Source of the DNA: Oscillospiraceae bacterium
Lineage (GTDB): Bacteria > Bacillota > Clostridia > Oscillospirales > Ruminococcaceae
Reading direction: 5' to 3'
Assembly: GCA_017460955.1 (NCBI GenBank)
Contig: JAFTZY010000001.1
Location: forward strand, 1-40,020
DNA length: 40,020 nucleotides
The translations under genes were made by a program, and so were the position numbers. Of this stretch, positions 25,646 to 34,079 are shown piece after piece (the stretch's first letter is position 1; each line of letters starts with the position of its first letter). The notes under the pieces are model-generated. The model was given only the letters and a program-made list of their open reading frames with translations, had not been told where the DNA came from and ran no database searches.

Positions 25646-27106
25646 ATGTTTGACCAGAACAACCAGAACAACCAGAACCAGACTCCCCGGTTCCCCCAGA
25701 ACACCCAGCCCCGGCAGCCCTATGCCGGCTACTATGAGCAGCAGCCCCAGCAGGAGCCGAGCAATTATGTGAACTACTATAACGGCCCGGAGCCGCAGAA
25801 GAAGTCCGGTAAGGGCGGAAGAGCCTTCCTCAAGGTCGTGGCAGGCGTTGCCGCGCTGGCCATCGTGTCCGTCTCCTCCGTGGAAATGTATAAGCTCTTC
25901 GGCAGGGGCGACCGCAGCTGGTCGAGTGCCGCCAACAGCGAGATCACCGCTTCCCTCACCGATGAGAGCAGCGTGAAATCTGCCGATGCGGACAGCACCG
26001 CCGATGCGGACAGCAGCAGCGCCGACAGCACCGCCGCCGTCTCCACCGGCAGCAGCGCCGCATGGATCAGCATGGCAGCCCCGGAGGGCGCCTTGACCAT
26101 CCCCGAGATCGTCGAGAAGGCACTGCCCTCCGTCGTGGGCATCAGCTCTACCTTTGAATATACCCAGTCCGGCGGCAGCTATTGGGGCTTCGGATTCTAC
26201 GGCTATGACAACGGCTCCGGCAATACCCAGCAGATCACCGGCACCGGCACCGGCATCGTCATGAGCGAGGACGGCTATATCATCACCAATGCCCACTGCA
26301 TCTATGACGACTCCGAGTACCAGTGCGGCAAGGCCGTTGCCGTCAGCGTCGTGATGGGCGATGAGGACGAGACCGAGTATGAAGCCCAGATCATCGGCTA
26401 TGACCTCGAAACGGATCTGGCCGTGCTCAAGATCAACGCCACGGGCCTGACCCCCGCCGAGTTCGGCGACAGCGATGCACTGAGCGTCGGCGAGCTGGTC
26501 GTTGCCATCGGCAACCCCCTGGGCTTTGAGCTCTTCGGCACCACCACCTGCGGGATCGTGTCCGCGCTCAACCGCAATGTCAACATCAACGAGAAGGAAA
26601 TGACCCTCATCCAGACCGATGCCGCCATCAACCAGGGCAATTCCGGCGGCCCGCTGCTCAATGCCTACGGTCAGGTCATCGGCATCAATTCCGCGAAGAT
26701 GTCCTCGAGCTACGGCTCGGCAAGCGTGGAGGGCCTCGGCTTTGCCATCCCGATCAGCGATGCCAAGGAGATCATCGAGAGCCTCATCAATAACGGCTAT
26801 GTCACCGGCCGCCCGCAGCTCGGGATCACCGGCGTGGACGTCACCGAGAGCGATGCAGAACGCTTCAGCGTGCCCCAGGGTGTGTATGTATATAATGTAA
26901 CCTCCGGCAGCGCTGCCGATGAGGCAGGCCTGCGCCAGGGCGATGTCATCACCGCCATCGAGGGCACCGAGATCACCACCACCGAGCAGCTCAATGAGGT
27001 CAAGAACCAGTACAATGCCGGCGATACCATCGAACTGACCGTCTACCGCGCCGGCGAGACCCTCACGCTCCCCCTGACCCTCCAGGAGGTCAAGCAGGAG
27101 GGCTGA
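25646..27106 (+). CDS. HtrA/DegP-like membrane-anchored serine protease
   Basis: The protein has 486 residues: a Gln/Asn/Pro-rich cytoplasmic start (1-50), one membrane helix (about 58-76), a Ser/Ala/Asp-rich spacer, a trypsin-like domain with triad H217 (TNAHC), D257 (ETDLAVL) and S333 (GNSGGP), and one PDZ domain (about 390-482). HtrA proteases degrade damaged proteins outside the membrane and act as quality control for secretion, fitting a region full of secreted proteins. The ATG follows GAAAGGAAG. TATAAT at 25564-25569 may be the -10, but no convincing -35 is seen. Confidence 0.94.
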   Translation: MFDQNNQNNQNQTPRFPQNTQPRQPYAGYYEQQPQQEPSNYVNYYNGPEPQKKSGKGGRAFLKVVAGVAALAIVSVSSVEMYKLFGRGDRSWSSAANSEITASLTDESSVKSADADSTADADSSSADSTAAVSTGSSAAWISMAAPEGALTIPEIVEKALPSVVGISSTFEYTQSGGSYWGFGFYGYDNGSGNTQQITGTGTGIVMSEDGYIITNAHCIYDDSEYQCGKAVAVSVVMGDEDETEYEAQIIGYDLETDLAVLKINATGLTPAEFGDSDALSVGELVVAIGNPLGFELFGTTTCGIVSALNRNVNINEKEMTLIQTDAAINQGNSGGPLLNAYGQVIGINSAKMSSSYGSASVEGLGFAIPISDAKEIIESLINNGYVTGRPQLGITGVDVTESDAERFSVPQGVYVYNVTSGSAADEAGLRQGDVITAIEGTEITTTEQLNEVKNQYNAGDTIELTVYRAGETLTLPLTLQEVKQEG

Positions 27107-27138
27107 CAAATACGGAAATTACCTACTTCTCCTTACAC

Positions 27139-27179
27139 AAAACACCCCTGCGGATGCATGCTATCCGCGGGGGCGTTTT
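27139..27179 (+). terminator. Rho-independent terminator of htrA
   Basis: A long stem of 17 positions with one mismatch and one wobble (AAAACACCCCTGCGGAT with ATCCGCGGGGGCGTTTT), loop GCATGCT, ending in TTTT. Confidence 0.9.
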
Positions 27180-27310
27180 GGTGTCTCCGGCATGGATACA
27201 AGTCCCGGAAGTTCCCAAATATAGAGGAAATTGGGCCGTAGTTTGTGCAGGATGAATAAAAAAGCCGGGAATGTTCCTGCAATATTTTTTCAGAAAATGG
27301 GGCTGGGGTG

Positions 27311-27339
27311 TTGACAATCACAAAATAATGTGATAAAAT
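27311..27339 (+). promoter_or_regulatory. Strong sigma-A promoter of the dockerin/cohesin-like pair
   Basis: Perfect TTGACA (27311-27316), 17-bp spacer, TAAAAT (27334-27339). Transcription should begin about 27346, leaving a leader of about 170 nt. Confidence 0.85.
27317..27334. promoter_or_regulatory. Perfect inverted repeat filling the promoter spacer
   Basis: ATCACA-N6-TGTGAT lies exactly between the -35 and -10 boxes, the classic place for a repressor. I cannot name the protein. Confidence 0.5.
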
Positions 27340-27345
27340 ATGAAA

Positions 27346-27518
27346 TATAAAACGTTTAGCGTGATAGCTATCTATCTGCGCCCTGACGTTTGTAACGCAA
27401 GGGATTCCATAAGCAGGCAAGGCAGTTTGACTTGCGTGGAGCTTCGGCCCGGCGGGCTGACCCCGAGCGTGGAAATCATTTTTCACATACTATGAAAGAA
27501 GAGAGAGGTAATCGAACG
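27346..27518 (+). other. Long structured 5' leader of the large dockerin gene
   Basis: About 170 nt without an ORF. It holds the palindrome GATAGCTATC, the hairpin CGTT/AACG, an ACGCAAG/CTTGCGT long-range pair (with a competing GGCAAG upstream of the same CTTGC) and a GCCC/GGGC hairpin inside a GCTTCGG/CCGAGC pair. It matches no riboswitch consensus I know. A cis-regulatory or mRNA-stabilising leader is possible. Confidence 0.4.
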
Positions 27519-30269
27519 ATGAAGAAGTCACTTCTGAACAGAGTTGCTGCTGCTGCCATTGCAGTGCCGGTCGCTCTGTCCCAAACAGTGCTGTTCGCAT
27601 CCTTCGCAGATGTAGCCAATACTGCCGCTGCACCTGTTGCGGGCGATACTAACAGCAAGACCCTCAGCATCGAGACGCTCACCAGTGTTCCGACGGACAA
27701 TGACGTTGCTCCCATCGAGCAGGTCTCCGTTGAAGGTGATCTGTACACCTTCCAGCAGAAGTCCAACTGGAACGAGCAGCTCCAGGCTGCACTTGACGTA
27801 ATGGCCAATACCACGACTGAGATCAACGTACAGGACCTTGTCAAGGACGTAGATGCTGTCAACAGCAGATGGTATGCACAGTCCGCTCTGGAAGCAGTTA
27901 CTGACTGCAACGTAAGAGTCCGTGCATCCAGCATTGTCATCACCCTTGGCGCAGACTATGCACTGGGCGATGAGAGCCTGACTAACCGTCTGAAGAAGAG
28001 CATGGTCAACGGCGGTATCCCGGAGGAGGATGCAGCAGAGATCCTCGATGTCAACACCCGCGTTGGCGGTGAGGGCGTCATCACCATCTACACCGACTCC
28101 ATCGACCAGAAGAAGTTCACCGGCACACTTGAGATCACCGACGACGACAGGAATCCGCTCGAGACAGTTGATGAGATCAAGGACTATGCCGAGAAGAGAC
28201 TGGACGATCTCAGAGATGAGATCATCAAGAACACCGAGGCAAAGAAGGCTGCATATCAGGCAGAGCTTGATGCTGCTAAGGCTGCCGGTGCTGACACCAA
28301 GGAAGCACAGGACAAGCTGGACGGTGCAAACGAGCTCATCGACAAAAAGATCGCTGAGGAGTTTGCAAAGCTGCATGACCGCGTGATGAACAACGTCGAG
28401 AAGCTCACGAACAAGCTTGTAAATGCTGACAAGAACGGTACTTACACCGGCACCGGCGAAGAGGTCTGGGAGCAGGCTGCTGCCAAGAATGACCGCATCC
28501 CTGCAACGCTCTCCGAGCTGGGCAGCGATGAGACCATCAACAAGATCTTTGACGCAGTCATCAATCAGCTCTCCGCAGTGGCAACCGACAAGGGCGTTGC
28601 TGTTGACCTGAGCCTGAGCGATGTGGCAACTGCCATTGCTTCCGCTGAGAATGTAGAAGTCAATGTCAACGCAGCTGACGGCGAGTACAGCCTCGAGGTC
28701 GTACAGGCAGAGCTCCCGGACTATGAGGGCGCTGCAAATGTTGATTACTACTACACCTACTTCAACGAGCTGCTCGCTTCCGAGGGCAAGACCGTTGTGC
28801 CGGGTACCATCGCCACGGTTCTGAACGCTGAGGCAGCTGTCAACACCAGCTCCAACGACTTCACCGGTGATGCTGCGTTCGACATCATCAGAACCATCAC
28901 CTTCCGTGTAGAGACCGAGGAAGGGACCACTGAGCCTTCCGAGGAAGAGACCACTGAGCCTGAGACCGACGAGCCCACGCAGGCACCCAGCGATGAGGTT
29001 CCGACCGAGCCTGAGACTGACGAGCCTACAGAGCCTGAGACCGCCGAGCCCACCGAAGAGACTCCGACTGATGAGACTCCTACCGATGAGACTCCGACTG
29101 ACGAGACTCCTACCGATGAGACTCCGACTGACGAGACTCCTACCGATGAGACTCCGACTGACGAGACTCCGACTGACGAGACTCCGACTGACGAGACTCC
29201 GACTGACGAGACTCCTACCGATGAGACTCCGACTGACGAGACTCCGACTGACGAGACTCCTACCGATGAGACTCCGACTGACGAGACTCCTACCGATGAG
29301 ACTCCGACCGACGAGCCCACTGAGCCGACCGCTCCGACTGACGAGCCCACTGAGCCGACCGCTCCGACCGATGAGCCGACCGCTCCGACCGATGAGCCGA
29401 CCGCTCCGACCGATGAGCCGACCGCTCCGACCGATGAGCCGACTGCTCCGACCGATGAGCCGACTGAGCCCACTGAGGCACCGACCACTGTAGAGGTCGA
29501 GATCGAGGTAACACCTCTGAAGAACGACTTCTTCTTCAGCCATGACGTAAGACCGCTGAGCCTTGCAGAGCTGATCTCCGAGGCTAAGGTAACCATCTAC
29601 TATGTAGATGAGAAGGGTGCAGACATCGACTCTGAGGAGGTTGCACTGGATCTGACCAATGAGGAGGATCTGGCAAAGCTTGCAGTAGGCACCAACACCA
29701 GCGGCCCTGCTGATGAGAACACGATCGTTTCCCCGGCTTCGATCTACGAGGCATACAAGGCAACGCTTGACGATCCTGAGAAGGCAACCTACACGACCAC
29801 AAACATCTACATTTACTATGTAGGTGATGAGGTAGATACTCCGGTACTGGCAGTTGACACAGCAACGCTGTTCGTCGGTGTCAAGGGTGATGCAAACCTC
29901 GACGGTAAGTGCAACGCAAACGATGGCGCGAAGGTCCTGAAGTATGCAGCCGACTACGGCGCAATGAAGAACCCGAGCATCTCCAATCTGGAGGATGAGA
30001 CCCTCGAGAACTTTGTATACTTCCTGGCCGATGTCAATGGTGAGAGCAAGGTAAAGCCCACCGTGGATGAGGTTAAGGAGGATGTCTCCAAGGCGCTGAA
30101 TGCAAACGATGCCAACATGATCCTGGTACACTCCGCACAGCGTGGTGCTAAGAAGGATCCGCAGTGGGGCAGAACCGTCCTCCCGACAAGCAACCTGCCG
30201 GCAGTGACCAAGGCCATCATTGCATACCTCGATGCAAACCCGGATGTAAAGCATGTCGAGGAAATGTAA
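27519..30269 (+). CDS. Large secreted protein: coiled coil, TPTDE repeat linker, interrupted dockerin
   Basis: The protein has 916 residues. The signal peptide ends near residue 30. The N-terminal region (about 45-460) matches nothing I know and contains a charged coiled coil (about 213-300). A Thr/Pro/Glu/Asp linker (about 467-657) has 17 exact TPTDE units, then PTEPTAPTDE and PTAPTDE repeats. A beta-like domain follows, then a dockerin (about 789-880). Its first loop, DANLDGKCNAND, is normal; the second has about 18 extra residues between DVNG and LNAND. Codons favour GCA, GCT and GTA where neighbours use GCC and GTG, suggesting high expression or separate origin. ATG 27519 follows GAGAGAGG. 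It may be a structural surface protein. Confidence 0.8.
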   Translation: MKKSLLNRVAAAAIAVPVALSQTVLFASFADVANTAAAPVAGDTNSKTLSIETLTSVPTDNDVAPIEQVSVEGDLYTFQQKSNWNEQLQAALDVMANTTTEINVQDLVKDVDAVNSRWYAQSALEAVTDCNVRVRASSIVITLGADYALGDESLTNRLKKSMVNGGIPEEDAAEILDVNTRVGGEGVITIYTDSIDQKKFTGTLEITDDDRNPLETVDEIKDYAEKRLDDLRDEIIKNTEAKKAAYQAELDAAKAAGADTKEAQDKLDGANELIDKKIAEEFAKLHDRVMNNVEKLTNKLVNADKNGTYTGTGEEVWEQAAAKNDRIPATLSELGSDETINKIFDAVINQLSAVATDKGVAVDLSLSDVATAIASAENVEVNVNAADGEYSLEVVQAELPDYEGAANVDYYYTYFNELLASEGKTVVPGTIATVLNAEAAVNTSSNDFTGDAAFDIIRTITFRVETEEGTTEPSEEETTEPETDEPTQAPSDEVPTEPETDEPTEPETAEPTEETPTDETPTDETPTDETPTDETPTDETPTDETPTDETPTDETPTDETPTDETPTDETPTDETPTDETPTDETPTDETPTDETPTDEPTEPTAPTDEPTEPTAPTDEPTAPTDEPTAPTDEPTAPTDEPTAPTDEPTEPTEAPTTVEVEIEVTPLKNDFFFSHDVRPLSLAELISEAKVTIYYVDEKGADIDSEEVALDLTNEEDLAKLAVGTNTSGPADENTIVSPASIYEAYKATLDDPEKATYTTTNIYIYYVGDEVDTPVLAVDTATLFVGVKGDANLDGKCNANDGAKVLKYAADYGAMKNPSISNLEDETLENFVYFLADVNGESKVKPTVDEVKEDVSKALNANDANMILVHSAQRGAKKDPQWGRTVLPTSNLPAVTKAIIAYLDANPDVKHVEEM
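29061..29470 (+). repeat. Coding minisatellite: 17 x 15 bp, then 30- and 21-bp repeats
   Basis: Positions 29061-29315 are 17 units of 15 bp coding TPTDE. ACTCCGACTGACGAG and ACTCCTACCGATGAG variants often alternate, giving a 30-bp higher-order repeat. Then two PTEPTAPTDE and four PTAPTDE units follow. All units are multiples of 3, so copy changes keep the frame. Confidence 0.95.
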
Positions 30270-30303
30270 GCACAACTCCGAATTTTAGTCGCAACTGAAT
30301 GTC

Positions 30304-30331
30304 ACACACCGCACACTGCTGTGCGGTGTGT
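30304..30331 (+). other. Perfect hairpin between the dockerin and cohesin-like genes
   Basis: A 12-bp stem ACACACCGCACA/TGTGCGGTGTGT with a 4-nt loop. It lacks an immediate T-run (CGATATAAAAAATTTTT follows), so it may be a weak terminator or an RNA-processing or stabilising element allowing different levels of the two proteins. No separate promoter for the next gene is clear. Confidence 0.65.
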
Positions 30332-30369
30332 CGATATAAAAAATTTTTACTGAAAGGAACTAAACGAAA

Positions 30370-31356
30370 ATGAAGAACTTCAAGAAGGCTATCGCAGCCG
30401 TAGCAGCTCTGTCCGTAATGGCATGCATGGCAGCCGTTCCGGCTTCCGCAGAGGGCGAGTCCCTTGTAATCACTGTTGACACTCAGACCGTTGCTGTTTC
30501 CGATGTACCGGAGGACAGAACCTTCTATCTGCCTGTTACCTTCAATACAGACCGTCCTGCACTGACCGCTATTGAGTTCGGTGTATCCGCTAACCTGGAG
30601 GATACCGAGGTTGAGGGTGCAAAGCAGGCTGAGAGCCTCGATGTATACGCTTCCCTCGCAGAAGTTATCGCATCTGGCGTGGACAAGATGGACACCACTG
30701 GCATGATGCAGGCTATGACCCCTGCAACCACCCCCGATGGGACCGGCGCATGGCTGACTTGGTCTGCTGTAACCGCTGATACCATGAGCAGCAAGTGGGC
30801 ATATGCCAAGGTTGTGATCCCGGAGGGTTACGAGGCTGGCGATTTCTATCCGGTTACTTATGTAACAGGCGGCGGCGAGTGGCCGGGCGTTGAGATCTAC
30901 ACCCTGCTCACCGAGAATGAGGATGGTTCTCAGGTTCTGACTGACTACGTTGAAAACGGCGTTGTTTCCCATGTAAACGGCGGTATCCAGATCGTTGAGG
31001 ATCCGACCGAGGCTCCGACTGAGGAAGAGACTGAGGCTCCGACTGAGGAAGAGACCGAGGCTCCGCAGGAGGAGACCGAGGCTCCGCAGGAGGAGACTGA
31101 GGCTCCGCAGGAGGAGACTGAGGCTCCGGCTGCTGCAACTGAGGCTCCGGCCGCTGCAACCGAGGCTCCGGCCGCTGCAACCGAGGCTCCTGTAGCTCCG
31201 ACACAGGCTCCGACCGCAGCTCCGTCCAGCTCCAAGGCTTCTTCCACCAGCGCTTCCCCGAAGACCGGTTCTAACGGTGTTCTGCCGATCGCAGGCGCAG
31301 CAGCAGCAGTTGCTCTCCTGGGCGGCGTAGCAGCAGTGGCTAAGAAGAAGGACTAA
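30370..31356 (+). CDS. Wall-anchored protein with one cohesin-like domain
   Basis: The protein has 328 residues. The signal peptide ends near VPASA (27). A single all-beta domain (about 29-200) has a cohesin-like course: an opening LVITVDTQTV strand, FYLPVTF, an AYAKVVIPEGYEAGDFYPV stretch and a closing HVNGGIQI strand. A Thr/Glu/Pro/Ala linker follows, then SPKTG (296-300), a hydrophobic helix and a KKKD tail, a sortase-type signal with Ser in place of Leu. This is the plan of ScaE of R. flavefaciens, which ties the cellulosome to the wall. The cohesin call is by pattern and tentative. Codon use matches the preceding gene, 100 bp upstream, suggesting co-expression. AAAGGAACTAAACGAAA precedes the ATG. 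Confidence 0.65.
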   Translation: MKNFKKAIAAVAALSVMACMAAVPASAEGESLVITVDTQTVAVSDVPEDRTFYLPVTFNTDRPALTAIEFGVSANLEDTEVEGAKQAESLDVYASLAEVIASGVDKMDTTGMMQAMTPATTPDGTGAWLTWSAVTADTMSSKWAYAKVVIPEGYEAGDFYPVTYVTGGGEWPGVEIYTLLTENEDGSQVLTDYVENGVVSHVNGGIQIVEDPTEAPTEEETEAPTEEETEAPQEETEAPQEETEAPQEETEAPAAATEAPAAATEAPAAATEAPVAPTQAPTAAPSSSKASSTSASPKTGSNGVLPIAGAAAAVALLGGVAAVAKKKD

Positions 31357-31391
31357 TCTCCCCTTCAAGCGATAGCTGAATCAAACGCATG

Positions 31392-31426
31392 AAAGCACCC
31401 CCGCAGTGATGCGGGGGTGCTTTTTT
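31392..31426 (+). terminator. Rho-independent terminator
   Basis: Stem AAAGCACCCCCGCA/TGCGGGGGTGCTTT with loop GTGA, then further T. It ends the dockerin/cohesin-like unit. Confidence 0.95.
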
Positions 31427-31467
31427 GATGGCGGACGGGGTACCTGCATGTCCGCAGAAAGTTCCCA

Positions 31468-31498
31468 AAAAGAGATCCCCCACCGGACGTGGGGGATC
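31468..31498 (-). terminator. Rho-independent terminator of the acn-rex operon
   Basis: A perfect 10-bp stem GATCCCCCAC/GTGGGGGATC (31474-31498) with a 5-nt loop; on the minus strand CTCTTTTT follows. Confidence 0.85.
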
Positions 31499-31502
31499 CT
31501 TG

Positions 31503-32135
31503 TCATTCGCTGTGATGCATACAGTAGGCAAGTGTCATCAGGCTGTCGCCGAGGTGGACGTTTTCTACAATGATGTCCGGATTGTTGATCCTAAGGTCAT
31601 AGTGGCTGAAGTTCCAGAAGGCCCGGATACCCAGGTGGATGAGCTGATCGCAGAGCTTCTGCGCCCCGTCCTTCGGGATGCACAGCACCGCCGCCTGCGG
31701 CTGGTGTGTGCGGCAGAAGCCCACGAGGGTGTGCATCGGCTGTACGGTAAGCCAGGCGGCCTGCGTTCCGGCAAGCTCGGGATTGCTGTCGAAAATGCCG
31801 ATGAGCTCGCAGCCGTGCTTCTCGAAATCGAGATGCGCCGCCAGCGCCCGCCCCAGATTTCCGGCACCGATGAGGATCATCGGTGTGTGCGCATCCACAC
31901 CGAGGATCTCCCCGATGATAGTGCGCAGCTCGCCGACATGGTAGCCGTAGCCCTGCTGGCCAAAGCCGCCGAAGCAGTTGAAGTCCTGACGGATCTGGGA
32001 GGCGGACAGTCCCATGCGCTGGGCAAGCTCCTTGGAGGAGATCCGCTCGATGTGCTCACACTCCAGCTCCCCGAGGAAGCGGTAGTAGCGGGGCAGCCGG
32101 CGGACCACAGGGGTGGAAATGACCTGTTTTCCCAT
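31503..32135 (-). CDS. rex: Redox-sensing repressor Rex
   Basis: The protein has 210 residues. An N-terminal winged helix (about 10-75; SSKELAQRMGLSASQIRQDFNCFG) binds DNA, and a Rossmann domain with GAGNLGRAL (90-98) binds NAD(H). Rex leaves DNA when NADH is high. It is the last gene of acn-PARG-icd-rex, 11 nt after icd, with GAGGTGA as ribosome site. A Rex-like box lies over the operon promoter at 36102-36119, pointing to feedback. Confidence 0.96.
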   Translation of the reverse strand: MGKQVISTPVVRRLPRYYRFLGELECEHIERISSKELAQRMGLSASQIRQDFNCFGGFGQQGYGYHVGELRTIIGEILGVDAHTPMILIGAGNLGRALAAHLDFEKHGCELIGIFDSNPELAGTQAAWLTVQPMHTLVGFCRTHQPQAAVLCIPKDGAQKLCDQLIHLGIRAFWNFSHYDLRINNPDIIVENVHLGDSLMTLAYCMHHSE

Positions 32136-32146
32136 AGCGTCACCTC

Positions 32147-33358
32147 TTACTGCATCAGTGCGGCCAGACGGGTGTTGATCTCCTCAAGGAATTCCCGGGA
32201 ATTGACCTTGCGCTTGTTCGGAAGGCTCGAGAGAAGGTACAGATCGCCCGTCATGACACCGTCCTCAATGGTCTGGATGGTCGCACGCTCGAGCTTGTCC
32301 GCGTATTCCATCAGTGCGGCATTGCCGTCGAGCTCACCGCGCTTGCGCAGCGCACCGCTCCATGCAAAGATCGTCGCCACGGAATTCGTGGAGGTCTCCT
32401 CGCCCTTGAGATGCTTGTAATAATGGCGCTGTACTGTACCGTGTGCAGCCTCATACTCGTACACGCCGTCCGGGGAGACGAGCACCGAGGTCATCATGGC
32501 AAGGGAGCCGTAGGCCGTGGAGACCATGTCGCTCATGACATCACCGTCGTAGTTCTTGCAGGCCCAGATATAGCCGCCGTTTGAGCGGATGACACGGGCC
32601 ACGGCATCATCGATGAGCGTATAGAAATACTCGATCCCGGCCTGCTCGAAGCGCTCCTTGTACTCGGCATCGAAGATCTCCTGGAAGATGTCCTTGAAGC
32701 GGTGGTCGTACTGCTTGGAAATGGTGTCCTTGGTGGCGAACCACAGATCCTGCTTGACATCGAGGGCGTAGTTGAAGCAGGAGCGTGCAAAGCCCTCGAT
32801 GGACTTGTCACGGTTGTGCAGACCCTGGATGATGCCGTTCTCGTCACCAAAATCATAAATGGTCTGTCTGGTCTCATTGCCCTCCTTGTCGGTGTACACG
32901 AGCTCTGCCTTGCCGCCATGCACCTGCATTTCGGTGTTCTTGTACACATCGCCGTAGGCATGACGTGCAATGGTGATGGGCTGGGTCCATGTGGGGATAT
33001 AGGGCGTGATGCCGCTGACCAGGATGGGCGTGCGGAATACGGTGCCGTCAAGGATGGCACGGATGGTGCCGTTCGGGGACTTCCACATCTGCGAGAGGTT
33101 GTACTCCGGCATACGGGCGGCATTCGGTGTGATGGTGGCGCACTTGACAGCCACACCATACTTCTTGGTCGCCTCGGCGGAATCGAAGGTCACCTGGTCC
33201 TTGGTCTTTTCGCGGTTTTCGAGACCCAGGTCATAGTATTCGGTATTCAGTGCCACATAGGGCGTGATGAGAATGTCCTTGATCCACTGCCAGAGGATGC
33301 GGGTCATCTCGTCGCCGTCCATCTCAACGAGGGGCGTTGTCATTTTGATCTGTTCCAT
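32147..33358 (-). CDS. icd: NADP-dependent isocitrate dehydrogenase
   Basis: The protein has 403 residues and converts isocitrate to 2-oxoglutarate, making NADPH. It is of the roughly 400-residue dimeric type shared with eukaryotes: [18 protein letters not shown] at the start, [14 protein letters not shown], and the cofactor region [39 protein letters not shown] precedes the ATG and lies within the 3' end of the PARG gene, which overlaps icd by 35 bp. With aconitase it forms the oxidative arm to glutamate; citrate synthase is not in the window. Confidence 0.95.
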   Translation of the reverse strand: MEQIKMTTPLVEMDGDEMTRILWQWIKDILITPYVALNTEYYDLGLENREKTKDQVTFDSAEATKKYGVAVKCATITPNAARMPEYNLSQMWKSPNGTIRAILDGTVFRTPILVSGITPYIPTWTQPITIARHAYGDVYKNTEMQVHGGKAELVYTDKEGNETRQTIYDFGDENGIIQGLHNRDKSIEGFARSCFNYALDVKQDLWFATKDTISKQYDHRFKDIFQEIFDAEYKERFEQAGIEYFYTLIDDAVARVIRSNGGYIWACKNYDGDVMSDMVSTAYGSLAMMTSVLVSPDGVYEYEAAHGTVQRHYYKHLKGEETSTNSVATIFAWSGALRKRGELDGNAALMEYADKLERATIQTIEDGVMTGDLYLLSSLPNKRKVNSREFLEEINTRLAALMQ

Positions 33359-34076
33359 AGGGATTACCTCCTTGTAATGATAATGCAGGATCTGCAAAGA
33401 TGACAGTGATGTCATCGGGAAGATACTGAGTGATCGCTTGTTCAAACATCGGGTATACGCGCTCGCGCTTGTTGCCGAATTCCCCGCAGCCGTAGGCCCC
33501 GAGGATGAGCACCTGCGGATGCACGGCAGCGGCAAGCCGGATGATCCCGGTGATGCGGCGCTCCATGACGCGGTCGAGATAACGGCGCGTCATGAGGAAT
33601 TTCGCAAATGTCCGGTTGACCGCCGGTGAGGTGAGAAAATCACACAGCATCGGCTCCGGGAGCCTTGCGCCTGTATTGTCCCGGATGACGGGAACATCAT
33701 GCGTCCAGATCATCCCGTCGGTGTAGTCGGGCAGGACATGCAGCCGGTTGCGCCGGTAGTAGCCGTGTACCGTGCGGATGCTGTAATAGAGCAGCGAGGC
33801 ACGGCACAGCGCCTCCTCCTGTGCATTGCCGCCGAGGATGTAGCCGCCGCCGGGGAAATTGGCATTGGCAAAATTGAGCGCACAGACATGCGCACCCCGG
33901 TGCCGCAGGACCGCCGAGATCGTATCGGAGCGCTCGAGATGCGCCGCCGCCCGGAAGGGGGTGCGCACCTGCACCGGGACCTCCGGCGCGGCGGGATAGT
34001 ACACCGAGCGCATGGAGGGGAAGTGCCCCTCCCGGAAAACGGCGTCGTTTTCGTGCTTGATCCGCAGGTTGTTCAT
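33324..34076 (-). CDS. Microbial-type poly(ADP-ribose) glycohydrolase (TIGR02452-like)
   Basis: The protein has 250 residues. The PARG signature is present: [21 protein letters not shown], with GGG at 76-78 and the catalytic Gln-Glu-Glu at 86-88. A later [12 protein letters not shown] loop fits the macrodomain fold. Such enzymes release ADP-ribose from modified proteins or nucleic acids; the bacterial substrates are mostly unknown. It starts 3 nt after the acn stop without a clear ribosome site, suggesting re-initiation, and runs 35 bp into icd. No ADP-ribosyltransferase gene is seen nearby. Its place between two TCA-cycle genes is unusual. Confidence 0.85.
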   Translation of the reverse strand: MNNLRIKHENDAVFREGHFPSMRSVYYPAAPEVPVQVRTPFRAAAHLERSDTISAVLRHRGAHVCALNFANANFPGGGYILGGNAQEEALCRASLLYYSIRTVHGYYRRNRLHVLPDYTDGMIWTHDVPVIRDNTGARLPEPMLCDFLTSPAVNRTFAKFLMTRRYLDRVMERRITGIIRLAAAVHPQVLILGAYGCGEFGNKRERVYPMFEQAITQYLPDDITVIFADPALSLQGGNPYGTDQNDNAPR

Positions 34077-34079
34077 GTG

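Noticed and set aside
27346-27518. Cyclic-di-GMP or cobalamin riboswitch in the dockerin gene leader
   Set aside because: AACGCAAGG only loosely recalls the c-di-GMP-I core, and the GGCAAACC and GGGTTACC parts are missing. No cobalamin-box sequence is present.
29061-29470. CRISPR array
   Set aside because: Repeats are contiguous 15- to 30-bp coding units in frame with no spacers.
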